In this document: piece after piece, positions 1-6,980 of the stretch
How the letters are laid out: each line of letters begins with the position of its first letter
Position numbering within the stretch: position 1 is the stretch's first letter
DNA from: Candidatus Aerophobota bacterium
GTDB taxonomy: Bacteria > Aerophobota > Aerophobia > Aerophobales > Aerophobaceae
Length of the DNA stretch: 31,682 nucleotides
Assembly: GCA_030672545.1 (NCBI GenBank)
Contig: DAOVGF010000034.1
Coordinates: forward strand, 1-31,682
Direction: 5' to 3'
The notes under the pieces: model-generated
The model's database searches: none
What the model saw: only the letters and a program-made list of their open reading frames with translations
What the model was told of the DNA's origin: nothing
Translations under genes and position numbers: made by a program

Positions 1-1
1 T

Positions 2-1327
2 AATGCTGCCACCGCTGCCGCTTCCTTAACCTTAGATTGTTCTGCTCCTACAGCCAAGATTATTAAACCTCTCTCCGGCTCTACCATTAGCGGCCCTCTC
101 TTTGTCATTGAAGATACCGGAGCCGCTGACCCTGATGTGGAGAGCATTTCCTTAGAATACCAGCCTTCAGGTGAGATAACCTGGACTACCTGTGAGAATC
201 AGAGTCCTGACACCTGGATACCGGGAGCTACCTGTGCCATTGACTGGGATTCTTCCCAGCTAAGTGATGGTCTTTACTCCTTCAGAGTGAGCTTAACTGA
301 CTGGGCCGGTAATAGCTCTTATACTGGTCCGGTGAACGAGCTCAGGCTGGACAACGAGAAGGTCAGGGTAGCAACACTGAATGAGGGGGGAGAGGTCCGC
401 GGCGATATTTCGGCCTCAAGGGACAAGTTTGATCCCCAGGCCTTTGTGGGTGGGGTAATAGACAACGTCCGGGTAGAGGTAGATATTGCGGGAGCGTTTG
501 CTGTGGATGGGGGTCTAACCACATTGACAGTACTGAAAGTGAAGGACGGTTCAGCCCAGGGTGGCGCCACGAGCGTTGTTGCTTCCGGAAAATCAGTGCA
601 GTTGAGGTTTGATCTGGATCCTATTCTTGATCCGGAGGAAGATGGACACACCAGGGACGGAGAATATGAAGTTAGAGTGCAAATCCGGGATGTCGGTGGA
701 ATCAGCCATGAATTCAGTTTCTTCTTTGTCTATGACACCACGCCTCCTTCTCCACCCGACTTTCACATTGAAGACTATGATTCTGGTGCCGGCACGGTGA
801 CCATTAGTGGAACCACTCAGCCTGATGCCTCAGAACCACAGGAGGTGGAAGTGTTCATCAACGGTGAGTCCAAAGGGGTAACCACGGCTGACGACACCGG
901 AGAGTTTGAGATCGAGGTAGCCTTGGTTAGTGGTAATAATGGCATTCAGGTTCGAGCCATTGACCGAGCCGGCAACAAGAGCGACAAGTCCTCCTCGATC
1001 AGTCTGGAACACCAGCCGGAACGCCTCCTGGCCATTGTTTTTCGGTCTTCCAAAGTTATGAAGCGGGGTTCAGGCATTGTCCCGGTCAAGGTAGTCTACT
1101 ATCTCAGCCAGGCCGCCACGGTGAAAATCAGGATATATAATCTGGTGGGAGATTTGGTTTTTGACTGGGAGGAACAGGTAGCACCTGGCGAAGAGGAGGA
1201 ATGGAGCTGGCCGGGCAAGAATATGTACGGAGAGACAGTAAACAACGGAGTATACATCCTGAGAATTTCTGCTCAGGCTTCCTCGGAAAATGATACAGTA
1301 ACCAAACTGGTAGGAGTGCTCCGTTAG
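2..1327 (+). CDS. Secreted/surface Ig-like repeat protein with C-terminal FlgD-type Ig domain (5' truncated)
   Basis: The frame is open to the left edge of the window, so the true start lies outside; the first possible internal start is a GTG at 137, but in-frame coding sequence continues upstream of it. The product is a beta-rich, low-cysteine extracellular protein. Repeated stretches of the type D-x-A-G-N-x-S, each ending an Ig/fibronectin-like unit (near 298-315 and 958-975), suggest several Ig-like domains. The last ~75 residues match the FlgD Ig-like fold: VKIRIYNLVGDLV, then a W-x-W-x-G-K segment and NGVYILRI. In candidate-phylum and Bacteroidota-type proteins this domain often sits at the C-terminus of secreted proteins. 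No enzyme motif is visible. Exact function unknown; surface or secreted location is inferred. Confidence 0.75.
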   Translation, partial: NAATAAASLTLDCSAPTAKIIKPLSGSTISGPLFVIEDTGAADPDVESISLEYQPSGEITWTTCENQSPDTWIPGATCAIDWDSSQLSDGLYSFRVSLTDWAGNSSYTGPVNELRLDNEKVRVATLNEGGEVRGDISASRDKFDPQAFVGGVIDNVRVEVDIAGAFAVDGGLTTLTVLKVKDGSAQGGATSVVASGKSVQLRFDLDPILDPEEDGHTRDGEYEVRVQIRDVGGISHEFSFFFVYDTTPPSPPDFHIEDYDSGAGTVTISGTTQPDASEPQEVEVFINGESKGVTTADDTGEFEIEVALVSGNNGIQVRAIDRAGNKSDKSSSISLEHQPERLLAIVFRSSKVMKRGSGIVPVKVVYYLSQAATVKIRIYNLVGDLVFDWEEQVAPGEEEEWSWPGKNMYGETVNNGVYILRISAQASSENDTVTKLVGVLR

Positions 1328-1385
1328 TCCATCTCGAAGGGGTTGATGTCTATCTGGGAGGGAGATGTTGACGGGCAGGTGGCCG

Positions 1386-1440
1386 GCGTTTATTTGCGCA
1401 GCTTAAAAGCTGCGACTACCATAACCTTTTGGGCAACCTA
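1386..1440 (+). repeat. Partial copy of hairpin repeat
   Basis: Contains GCGTTTATTTGCGCAGCTT followed by AAAAGCTGCG and ACTACCATAACC, matching the middle part of the copy at 27304-27350. The first half of the unit (GGTAGCCGCAGGCTTTAGCCT) is missing here. The stem CGCAGCTT/AAGCTGCG is perfect. Confidence 0.75.
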
Positions 1441-1689
1441 AATCAATGACATTATTCCCAGGTACATTGTCCGCCAACTCAGCCTCTTGATTTCCATCTT
1501 GAATTACTCCTTTTTTGGATTCTCCCGTAATAGTTTCCGGGCCGGCACTGAAATAGCACTAGTCCGGGAATTCTGGAAAAGTCTAAATCTGTTTATAATC
1601 TACTTGGGTCAAAAATTTTGTCGAGTTTAGGTTTTTCCAGTATCACCGGAGTGGAGGAGAATCTGCCGAGCGGCGGCTTGACTTTTTCC

Positions 1690-1717
1690 TTGACTCGAAC
1701 ATAATTAGTATTAGTAT
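1690..1717 (+). promoter_or_regulatory. Candidate sigma-70-type promoter for panD-def
   Basis: TTGACT at 1690-1695 and TAGTAT at 1712-1717 are separated by 16 bp, the spacer length seen in most other promoters of this window. Transcription would start near 1724, at the first bases of the composite repeat, which would then form the leader of panD. The -10 box is only a 4/6 match, so confidence is moderate. Confidence 0.45.
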
Positions 1718-1720
1718 ATG

Positions 1721-1927
1721 ACAAGTAAGTTTCTCTAAAAAGTGAGGTTCAGGGAGCTTTGGTGTCCCGAAGGAAATCTTTTTTGGCCAAAATAGAATGG
1801 TAGCCGCAGGCTTTAGCCGGCGGTTATTTGCGCAGCTTTGTCTTGCGCAAGTTAAAACTTGCGACTACCATAACCTCTTTGCGCAACCCAAAGGTTGCGT
1901 CTACCTTTAGGAAATCTAAACTATTAC
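1721..1927 (+). repeat. Composite repeat, copy 1
   Basis: Three parts can be recognised. The leader (1721-1798) shares the words CTAAAAAG, GAGGTTCAGGGAGC and TTTTTTGGCCAA with the copies at 4459 and 27204. The palindrome block (1799-1905) holds GGTAGCCGCAGGCTTTAGCC, CGCAAGTT/AACTTGCG and CGCAACC/GGTTGCG stems. The tail reads GAAATCTAAACTATTAC. The tail ends immediately before the panD ribosome binding site. Confidence 0.85.
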
Positions 1928-1939
1928 GTGAGGATGAAG

Positions 1940-2290
1940 ATGCTCCGGATAATGTGTAAATCGAAGATTCACCGGGCTACCGTGGTGACCACTCGGTTGG
2001 ATTATGAAGGCAGTATAACTATTGATGGCGAGCTTCTCCGTCAGGCAGATATTCTTCCCGGGGAAAAGGTGGCGGTGTACAATCTTAACAACGGATTGCG
2101 GTTTGAGACTTATGTTATTGAAGGACCAACTAACTCAGGAGAAGTTTGTATCAATGGTGCCGCTGCCAGGATGGCTCAGAGGGGTGACCAGATTATTATT
2201 GTTTCTTACGTTCTGGTGACTGAAGAAGAAGCGAAAAATTGGCAACCCATAGTTTTGATGGTGGACAATAACAATAAGCCAGTAAAGTAA
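1940..2290 (+). CDS. panD: Aspartate 1-decarboxylase precursor (PanD)
   Basis: Makes beta-alanine from L-aspartate for pantothenate and coenzyme A synthesis, in the cytoplasm. The proenzyme cleaves itself at Gly24-Ser25 to form the pyruvoyl cofactor; that site is visible as YEGSITID, with numbering identical to the E. coli enzyme. Other family motifs are KIHRATV near the N-terminus, NNGLRFETYVI and CINGAAARM. I chose the ATG at 1940 (MLRIMCKSKIH) because it gives 116 residues in line with the family and because GTGAGG at 1928-1933 is a suitable ribosome binding site six bases upstream; the in-frame ATG at 1934 is too close to it. It is followed after 7 bases by def, probably in one operon. 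Confidence 0.95.
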   Translation: MLRIMCKSKIHRATVVTTRLDYEGSITIDGELLRQADILPGEKVAVYNLNNGLRFETYVIEGPTNSGEVCINGAAARMAQRGDQIIIVSYVLVTEEEAKNWQPIVLMVDNNNKPVK

Positions 2291-2297
2291 TAAGATA

Positions 2298-2789
2298 ATG
2301 TCAATCCTTCCTCTATTCCCGATTAGAAAATATGGTGATCCTATACTCAGGACAAAGTGCCGGCAAATAGAGAAGATAACTTTAGGAACAGAGATAACTA
2401 TGCAGCGGATGGCCCGGACTATGTATCAAGCTGGGGGGGTTGGCCTGGCTGCTCCTCAGGTGGGAAGAGCTCATCAGTTTTTGGTGGCTGATGCTGGAGA
2501 CGGCTTGATAAAGATGGTTAATCCGCGAGTTATCTGGAAAGAAGGCCGAAGTGTGTTAGAAGAAGGCTGTCTTTCCCTGCCGGGAATTTTGATTAGAGTC
2601 CCCCGAGCCAGGCGGGTGCGGATTAAGGCCCTTGACGAAAAAGGAGAAGAAATAGAGATTGAGGGGGATGGTCTCTTGGCTCACGTTCTTCAACATGAGA
2701 TAGATCATCTTTGGGGAATTTTGATTCTTGACTATGCTTCTCCAATAGAGAGAAGCTATGCTGAGAACAAATTGAGGGGATTGAGTTGA
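2298..2789 (+). CDS. def: Peptide deformylase
   Basis: Removes the formyl group from the N-terminal methionine of new proteins, with Fe2+ or another divalent metal. All three family motifs are present: GVGLAAPQVG (residues 47-56), EEGCLSLPG with metal ligand Cys91, and HEIDH with ligands His133 and His137 and catalytic Glu134. The 163-residue length is normal. There is no strong ribosome binding site before the ATG, which lies 7 bases after panD, so translation may depend on the upstream gene. The stop codon lies just before the start of the next small gene, suggesting one operon of panD, def and the AsnC-like gene. Confidence 0.97.
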   Translation: MSILPLFPIRKYGDPILRTKCRQIEKITLGTEITMQRMARTMYQAGGVGLAAPQVGRAHQFLVADAGDGLIKMVNPRVIWKEGRSVLEEGCLSLPGILIRVPRARRVRIKALDEKGEEIEIEGDGLLAHVLQHEIDHLWGILILDYASPIERSYAENKLRGLS

Positions 2790-2806
2790 GAAGAGAGGTG
2801 AGAAAA

Positions 2807-3037
2807 ATGGCCCGGGCTTATCTAAGAATCAAGGTAGAGATGGGCAGGGAAAGAGCAGTACGGGATGCTCTTTTGAGATTTGACGAAATAAAATCTGCTG
2901 ATCTAACCACGGGCGATCAGGACATTCTGGCTTTGGTTGAGGCAGACAGTTATGAGGACATTCTCTTAGCGGTGGTGGACCGATTGAGAACTCTCAAAGG
3001 CATTGAGCATACAGTAACGGACTTAGTTCTGGAATAA
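2807..3037 (+). CDS. Stand-alone AsnC/Lrp-type ligand-binding (RAM) domain protein
   Basis: A 76-residue protein equal to the effector-binding half of Lrp/AsnC regulators, with no DNA-binding domain. The pattern YLRIKVEMGRERAVRDAL, then DQDILALVEADSYEDI, then a final GIEHTVTDLVLE follows the beta-alpha-beta-beta-alpha-beta layout of that fold. The ATG at 2807 is preferred because GAGAGGTG lies six bases upstream; an earlier in-frame start at 2786 overlaps def. Such single-domain proteins are often found as small orphan genes; ligand and partner are unknown. It comes before tRNA-Gln with only 25 bases between. Confidence 0.8.
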   Translation: MARAYLRIKVEMGRERAVRDALLRFDEIKSADLTTGDQDILALVEADSYEDILLAVVDRLRTLKGIEHTVTDLVLE

Positions 3038-3062
3038 ATACCCGGTTTTATTTTTAAGTGAA

Positions 3063-3138
3063 TGGGGCGTAGCCAAGTGGTAAAGGCACAGGACTTTGGA
3101 TCCTGCACTCGGAGGTTCGAATCCTCCCGCCCCAGCCA
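3063..3138 (+). tRNA. tRNA-Gln (anticodon TTG)
   Basis: Acceptor stem TGGGGCG/CGCCCCA pairs over seven bases. The anticodon arm CAGGA-CTTTGGA-TCCTG gives TTG. The T arm is GGAGG-TTCGAAT-CCTCC. The 3' CCA is encoded at 3136-3138. All arms fit a class I tRNA. Confidence 0.96.
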
Positions 3139-3189
3139 GTTTTTTTATGGAGAGGGCCCTTATTAAAAAGTGGTTGCCGAGAGAATTAT

Positions 3190-4257
3190 ATGGATCTAAG
3201 AGAGCTGGGGGAAGGCGGACTCATCAGGTATCTCCGAAAGAAAATTACCCACCTGCCCCAAAAGGCGTTGGTGGGTATAGGTGATGATGCGGCTGTTTTA
3301 CCTTTGTCTGCTGAGAAAGTTCTCTTATTTACCACGGATACCCTGGTAGAAGGGGTCCATTTTCAATGGAAATATACTCCGGCTTATCATCTGGGTTGGA
3401 AATCTCTGGCAGTTAATCTCTCCGATATAGCGGCTATGGGAGGAAGACCCACTTATGCTCTGATTAATCTTGGTATACCTATCCAGAGTTCTCTATCCTT
3501 AATTGAGGAACTGTATAGGGGTCTGGAAGACGCGGCCTCTTTGGGAGAGGTGGAAATAGTAGGAGGAGATACGGTTGGCTCCCAGCATTTTTTTATTAAT
3601 ATATCCTTATTGGGAGAATCAGAGAAAGATAAATTTCTTCTTCGCAAGGGGGCAAAAGAAGGTGATTCTATTTATGTTACCGGAACTCTGGGTGACTCAG
3701 CGGCAGGATTACTTTGTCTTAAAGGTAAGACCGGTCAAGTAGAGAGTAAGTTAAAAGATGAACTTTCCCTTAGACATCTTCTGCCTACTCCTCGAATTAG
3801 AGAAGGCCGAAAGATCGCCGGGTTAGCGTCGGCCACAGCAATGATTGATGTAAGTGATGGTCTGGCTTCCGACCTGGGGTGGATTATTGAAGAGAGTGGA
3901 GTGGGGGCAGCCATTTACCAGGATAAAATTCCCCTTTCCCCGACGGTGGTCCAGCTCTCTGAGCAGTTGAAGATTTCTCCTTGGAAATGGGCTCTCTCGG
4001 GAGGGGAGGATTACGAACTTCTATTTACTGTTTCTGAGGGAAGAAATCAGATACCGGAGGATGTTCTGGATTTTCCAGTTACCCGAATTGGTGTAATCCT
4101 TCCCCGGCAAGAGGGCTTGGTAATAATTGGCCCGGAAGGCAAGAAAAAGAGGTTAAGAAGAGAAGGGTACGACCATTTTCGTCGCCGGCCCTACGCAAAA
4201 GTCACAGAATCAACGGAAGGAACCAGAAGAACCATAGGAACTAAAGGAACCAGATGA
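3190..4257 (+). CDS. thiL: Thiamine-monophosphate kinase
   Basis: Phosphorylates thiamine monophosphate to thiamine pyrophosphate with ATP, the last step of cofactor synthesis. Family motifs in order: VGIGDDAAVL (Mg/ATP site), TTDTLVEGVHF, SDIAAMGGRP, GGDTVGS, MIDVSDGLASDL and SGGEDYELLFTV. It is a member of the AIR-synthase-related kinase superfamily. At 355 residues it is slightly long: the normal C-terminus ends near GYDHFRRRPY, and about 19 further residues (from about KVTESTEGTRR on) are encoded by the short tandem repeat that starts near 4199. This tail is therefore probably an accident of repeat growth through the old stop codon. It stands alone after tRNA-Gln, without other thi genes nearby. 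Confidence 0.95.
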   Translation: MDLRELGEGGLIRYLRKKITHLPQKALVGIGDDAAVLPLSAEKVLLFTTDTLVEGVHFQWKYTPAYHLGWKSLAVNLSDIAAMGGRPTYALINLGIPIQSSLSLIEELYRGLEDAASLGEVEIVGGDTVGSQHFFINISLLGESEKDKFLLRKGAKEGDSIYVTGTLGDSAAGLLCLKGKTGQVESKLKDELSLRHLLPTPRIREGRKIAGLASATAMIDVSDGLASDLGWIIEESGVGAAIYQDKIPLSPTVVQLSEQLKISPWKWALSGGEDYELLFTVSEGRNQIPEDVLDFPVTRIGVILPRQEGLVIIGPEGKKKRLRREGYDHFRRRPYAKVTESTEGTRRTIGTKGTR

Positions 4258-4376
4258 ACGGAATAAACGAGATGAACGGAATAAACGAGATGAACGGAAA
4301 GAACGGCTTCAATGGAATAAACGAGATGAACGGAATCAACGGACGCACGGAAAGGAGCGGTTTCAACGGAGAAGAA
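4199..4376 (+). repeat. Short tandem repeat array, 18-bp unit
   Basis: The clearest units are GAACGGAATAAACGAGAT at 4256-4273 and 4274-4291, followed by degenerate units to about 4376 with the common word GAACGGAA or CAACGGA. The first part overlaps the 3' end of thiL, where related 9- to 12-base words (GGAACCAGA, GGAACTAAA) occur. It ends just before the promoter of the gap operon. Confidence 0.85.
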
Positions 4377-4377
4377 T

Positions 4378-4405
4378 TTGACAGGGAAAAAGGTCATGCT
4401 ATACT
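4378..4405 (+). promoter_or_regulatory. Near-consensus promoter of the glycolytic operon
   Basis: TTGACA at 4378-4383 and TATACT at 4400-4405 with a 16-bp spacer. The predicted start near 4412 leaves a leader of about 320 nt before gap, and that leader contains the composite repeat copy 2. No other good promoter was seen between here and gap. Confidence 0.8.
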
Positions 4406-4458
4406 ATCTCGGTAGGTTTGTAGTTTAAGGCCCAGTAGAAAACTCAATGAATAAAAGT

Positions 4459-4714
4459 AACAGGTAAGCTTTACTAAAAAGCGAGGTTCAGGAAGCGTGG
4501 GGTACCCATAAGTAAGTTGTTTAAAATTTTGGTCTGGATAGTGGTAGCCGCAGGCTTTAGCCCCTTTATTATGATCCGGTAGCCGCAGGCTTTAGCCTGC
4601 GTTTATTTGCGCAAGTTAAAACTTGCGGGCTACCTTTGAGAGATTGCCACGCCTGCCTTCAGCAGACTCGCAATGACGAAAAAGAGGGTGGTTTTATGAA
4701 ATCTAAACTATTAC
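4459..4714 (+). repeat. Composite repeat, copy 2, with nested second repeat
   Basis: Leader from 4459 (AACAGGTAAGCTTTACTAAA), a partial palindrome at 4543, a complete palindrome block at 4578-4634 (CGCAGGCTTTAGCCTGCG and CGCAAGTTAAAACTTGCG), and the tail GAAATCTAAACTATTAC at 4698-4714. Between block and tail a different repeat is inserted (4640-4679). The whole unit lies between the promoter and the ribosome binding site of gap. Confidence 0.85.
4640..4679 (-). repeat. REP-like palindrome of the CATTGCGAG...GGCAATCTC type
   Basis: Read on the minus strand it begins CGTCATTGCGAGTCTGCTG and ends GGCGTGGCAATCTC. This resembles the widespread bacterial intergenic palindrome beginning CGTCATTGCGAG and ending GCAATCTC. 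It is unrelated to the surrounding repeat and sits inside it. Confidence 0.65.
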
Positions 4715-4734
4715 AATAAAAAAAGGAGAATTGA

Positions 4735-5742
4735 ATGAGTAGAGTAGCTATTAACGGGTTCGGAAGAATTGGCCGTCTGACTCTGAGGGCGGGCTTGGAA
4801 AAGAAGACTGATCTTGAGTTTGTAGCCGTCAATGATTTGGTTGATGCTAAGACTTTGGCTCATTTGTTTAAGTATGACTCGGTTCATGGAATATATCCGG
4901 GAGAGATTAGGGCGAATGAAGATGAACTGATCATTGATGGTCGAAAGATAAAGGTCTGTTCGGAAAAAAACCCCGCTAATCTTCCCTGGAGTGAGCTGGG
5001 AGTTGACCTGGTGGTTGAGTCTACCGGCCTTTTCCGCAGCCGAGAAAAAGCTTCTACCCATCTTGAGGCCGGAGCTAAGAAAGTTATTATTACCGCGCCG
5101 GCTAAGGGTAAAGAACCTATTTTAACTATAGTAATGGGGGTTAATGAGAAAATGTACGATTCATCTCGGGATGATGTGGTCAGTAATGCTTCCTGTACTA
5201 CCAATTGCCTCGCCCCCATAGTCAAAGTGTTGATGGATTCATTTGGGTTTAGAAGGGGTCTTATGACTACTATTCACGCTTATACCAGCGATCAAGTTAT
5301 TCAAGATGGTCCCCATACAGATTTACGAAGGGGAAGAGCGGCCGCTCTTTCTATGATTCCTACGACCACGGGAGCAGCAGAAGCGGTGGGAAAAGTTATC
5401 CCTGAATTAAGTGGTAAGTTAAGTGGTCTGGCTATTAGAGTACCCACTCCGGATGTTTCCATCGTAGACCTGGTAGCAGAAGTAAATCAGGACGTTACGG
5501 CAGAAAAGGTAAATCAAGCTCTTAAAAAAGCATCCGAGACCGAATTGAAAGAAATTCTCAAATATTGCGAGGAACCTTTAGTCTCGGTTGACTTTACCAC
5601 TGAGCCGGCCTCGGGAATTGTAGATGCTGGTTCCACTCGGGTAGTGGGAGACAGAATGGTTAAGATTCTGGGATGGTATGATAACGAATGGGGTTATTCC
5701 TGCCGGGTGATAGATTTAGCTGAATATATGTTGAAAAAATAG
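4735..5742 (+). CDS. gap: Type I glyceraldehyde-3-phosphate dehydrogenase
   Basis: Converts glyceraldehyde-3-phosphate, NAD+ and phosphate to 1,3-bisphosphoglycerate, reversibly. The Rossmann motif INGFGRIGR is at residues 6-14, the catalytic cysteine is Cys154 in SNASCTTNCLAP, and the C-terminal WYDNEWGYSCRV block is intact. VNDLVDA after the second strand fits NAD preference. Length 335 residues is typical. AAAGGAG sits nine bases before the ATG. It leads an operon gap-pgk-tpiA-secG; the promoter lies 330 bases upstream and the leader holds a structured repeat, so leader-based control is possible but unproven. Confidence 0.98.
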   Translation: MSRVAINGFGRIGRLTLRAGLEKKTDLEFVAVNDLVDAKTLAHLFKYDSVHGIYPGEIRANEDELIIDGRKIKVCSEKNPANLPWSELGVDLVVESTGLFRSREKASTHLEAGAKKVIITAPAKGKEPILTIVMGVNEKMYDSSRDDVVSNASCTTNCLAPIVKVLMDSFGFRRGLMTTIHAYTSDQVIQDGPHTDLRRGRAAALSMIPTTTGAAEAVGKVIPELSGKLSGLAIRVPTPDVSIVDLVAEVNQDVTAEKVNQALKKASETELKEILKYCEEPLVSVDFTTEPASGIVDAGSTRVVGDRMVKILGWYDNEWGYSCRVIDLAEYMLKK

Positions 5743-5753
5743 GGGATTAAATA

Positions 5754-6944
5754 GTGGCTAAGATGTCGGTTGAGGATCTGGAATTAAAGGGGAAAAGGGT
5801 CTTGATGCGGGTAGATTTTAATGTCTCTCTGGATAAAGAGGGCAACATTACAGATGATACTCGTATCCGGGCCGCTCTGCCTACCATTAGATATGTCCTC
5901 GATCAGAGAGCAAGTCTTGTTTTGATGTCCCACTTGGGAAGACCCAAAGGCAAAGTAATAGAAAATTTAATGATGGACAAAGTGGCCCGCCGTTTAGAGA
6001 AGCTTCTGGGTCAAAAAGTACTTAAGTTAAATGATTGTGTGGGGCCCTCGGTAAGCGAAGCTGTCCACAAATTGAAGGCCGGTGAGGTTGCTCTCTTGGA
6101 GAATACCCGGTTTTATCAAGAAGAAACCAGTAATGATCCTGAGTTTTCCCGGCAACTGGCTGAGCTGGGTGATGTTTTTGTTAATGATGCCTTCGGGACC
6201 GCTCATCGTGCTCATGCTTCTACGGTGGGAGTAGCTAATTATCTTCCGGCGGTAGCTGGACTTTTGATGATGAGAGAATTAGAGATATTGGGGGGTCTTT
6301 TAGCTCACCCGAAAGTTCCTTTTTTGGCTATTCTGGGAGGGGCCAAAGTCTCGGATAAACTGGGAGTTTTGAAAAGTCTCATCCACAAGTGTCAGTTTAT
6401 TATTATTGGTGGAGCCATGGCCTATACTTTTCTTGAGGCCCGGAAAATACCCGTAGGCAAGTCTTTGGTGGAACCGGAGTGGCTGGAGGAGGCGCAAAGG
6501 TTGCTTGAGGAATCGACGAAAAAAGGTTGTCAAATATACTTGCCTTCTGACCACGTAATTGCCCAGGAAGCCAGGGAGGGCCTAAAAACAAAGATAGTGG
6601 GCGAGAGAGACATTCCCTCTGACTATATGGCTTTGGATATTGGACCCCGGACAATTCAGATGTTCAATCAGGTCATTGATAAGGCGGCCACCATTTTTTG
6701 GAACGGTCCTCTGGGAATGTTTGAAATTGAAGCTTTTGCCGGAGGAACCAGAGCTATTGCCAAGAAACTGGCTTCCGGTAAGGCTACGGTAGTAGTTGGG
6801 GGCGGGGATTCTGTGGCCGCTCTTAAGAGAGAAAAACTTGCTGAGAAGATGACTCATATTTCTACGGGAGGAGGAGCCAGTCTTGAGTTTCTGGAAGGTA
6901 AGGAACTTCCAGGAGTTGCTGTATTTAAGGAGAAAAGTATCTAA
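5754..6944 (+). CDS. pgk: Phosphoglycerate kinase
   Basis: Transfers phosphate from 1,3-bisphosphoglycerate to ADP, the ATP-forming step after GAPDH. Motifs: RVDFNVSL near the N-terminus, SHLGRPKG, NDAFGTAHRAHAS, GGAKVSDKLGVL, WNGPLGMFE and the nucleotide-binding GGGDSVAAL. The length of 396 residues is normal for a single-domain-pair PGK. The start is GTG at 5754, supported by AGGGGA seven bases upstream and by the normal N-terminus; it is 11 bases after the gap stop codon. Confidence 0.98.
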   Translation: MAKMSVEDLELKGKRVLMRVDFNVSLDKEGNITDDTRIRAALPTIRYVLDQRASLVLMSHLGRPKGKVIENLMMDKVARRLEKLLGQKVLKLNDCVGPSVSEAVHKLKAGEVALLENTRFYQEETSNDPEFSRQLAELGDVFVNDAFGTAHRAHASTVGVANYLPAVAGLLMMRELEILGGLLAHPKVPFLAILGGAKVSDKLGVLKSLIHKCQFIIIGGAMAYTFLEARKIPVGKSLVEPEWLEEAQRLLEESTKKGCQIYLPSDHVIAQEAREGLKTKIVGERDIPSDYMALDIGPRTIQMFNQVIDKAATIFWNGPLGMFEIEAFAGGTRAIAKKLASGKATVVVGGGDSVAALKREKLAEKMTHISTGGGASLEFLEGKELPGVAVFKEKSI

Positions 6945-6980
6945 TTAGTGAGGTGAAAATTTCATCCGGGGAGGATTGAT

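Larger units (their letters stand above)
1328..1939. other. Intergenic region with repeats and a promoter
   Basis: About 610 bases without a convincing gene. It holds a partial hairpin repeat (1386-1440), a stretch with no recognisable feature (about 1441-1685), a candidate promoter (1690-1717) and a full composite repeat (1721-1927) that runs up to the ribosome binding site of panD. Confidence 0.7.

Noticed and set aside
1441..1685. Possible gene remnant between the two repeats upstream of panD
   Set aside because: No frame with recognisable protein similarity could be read; no support for a pseudogene.
3096..3284. Reading frame starting inside tRNA-Gln
   Set aside because: It overlaps the tRNA and the start of thiL in another frame; no coding signature.
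4199..4376. Tandem repeats considered as a CRISPR array
   Set aside because: Units are 18 bp and directly adjacent, with no unique spacers of uniform length and no cas genes.
4191..4397. Minus-strand reading frame with a repeating SVHLVY peptide
   Set aside because: It is the translation of the 18-bp tandem repeat and runs antisense to the end of thiL; there is no ribosome binding site and no known fold.
4412..4734. Gap leader considered as a known riboswitch
   Set aside because: No match to conserved cores I know (TPP, cobalamin, SAM, c-di-GMP, glycine and others); the sequence is explained by the interspersed repeat.
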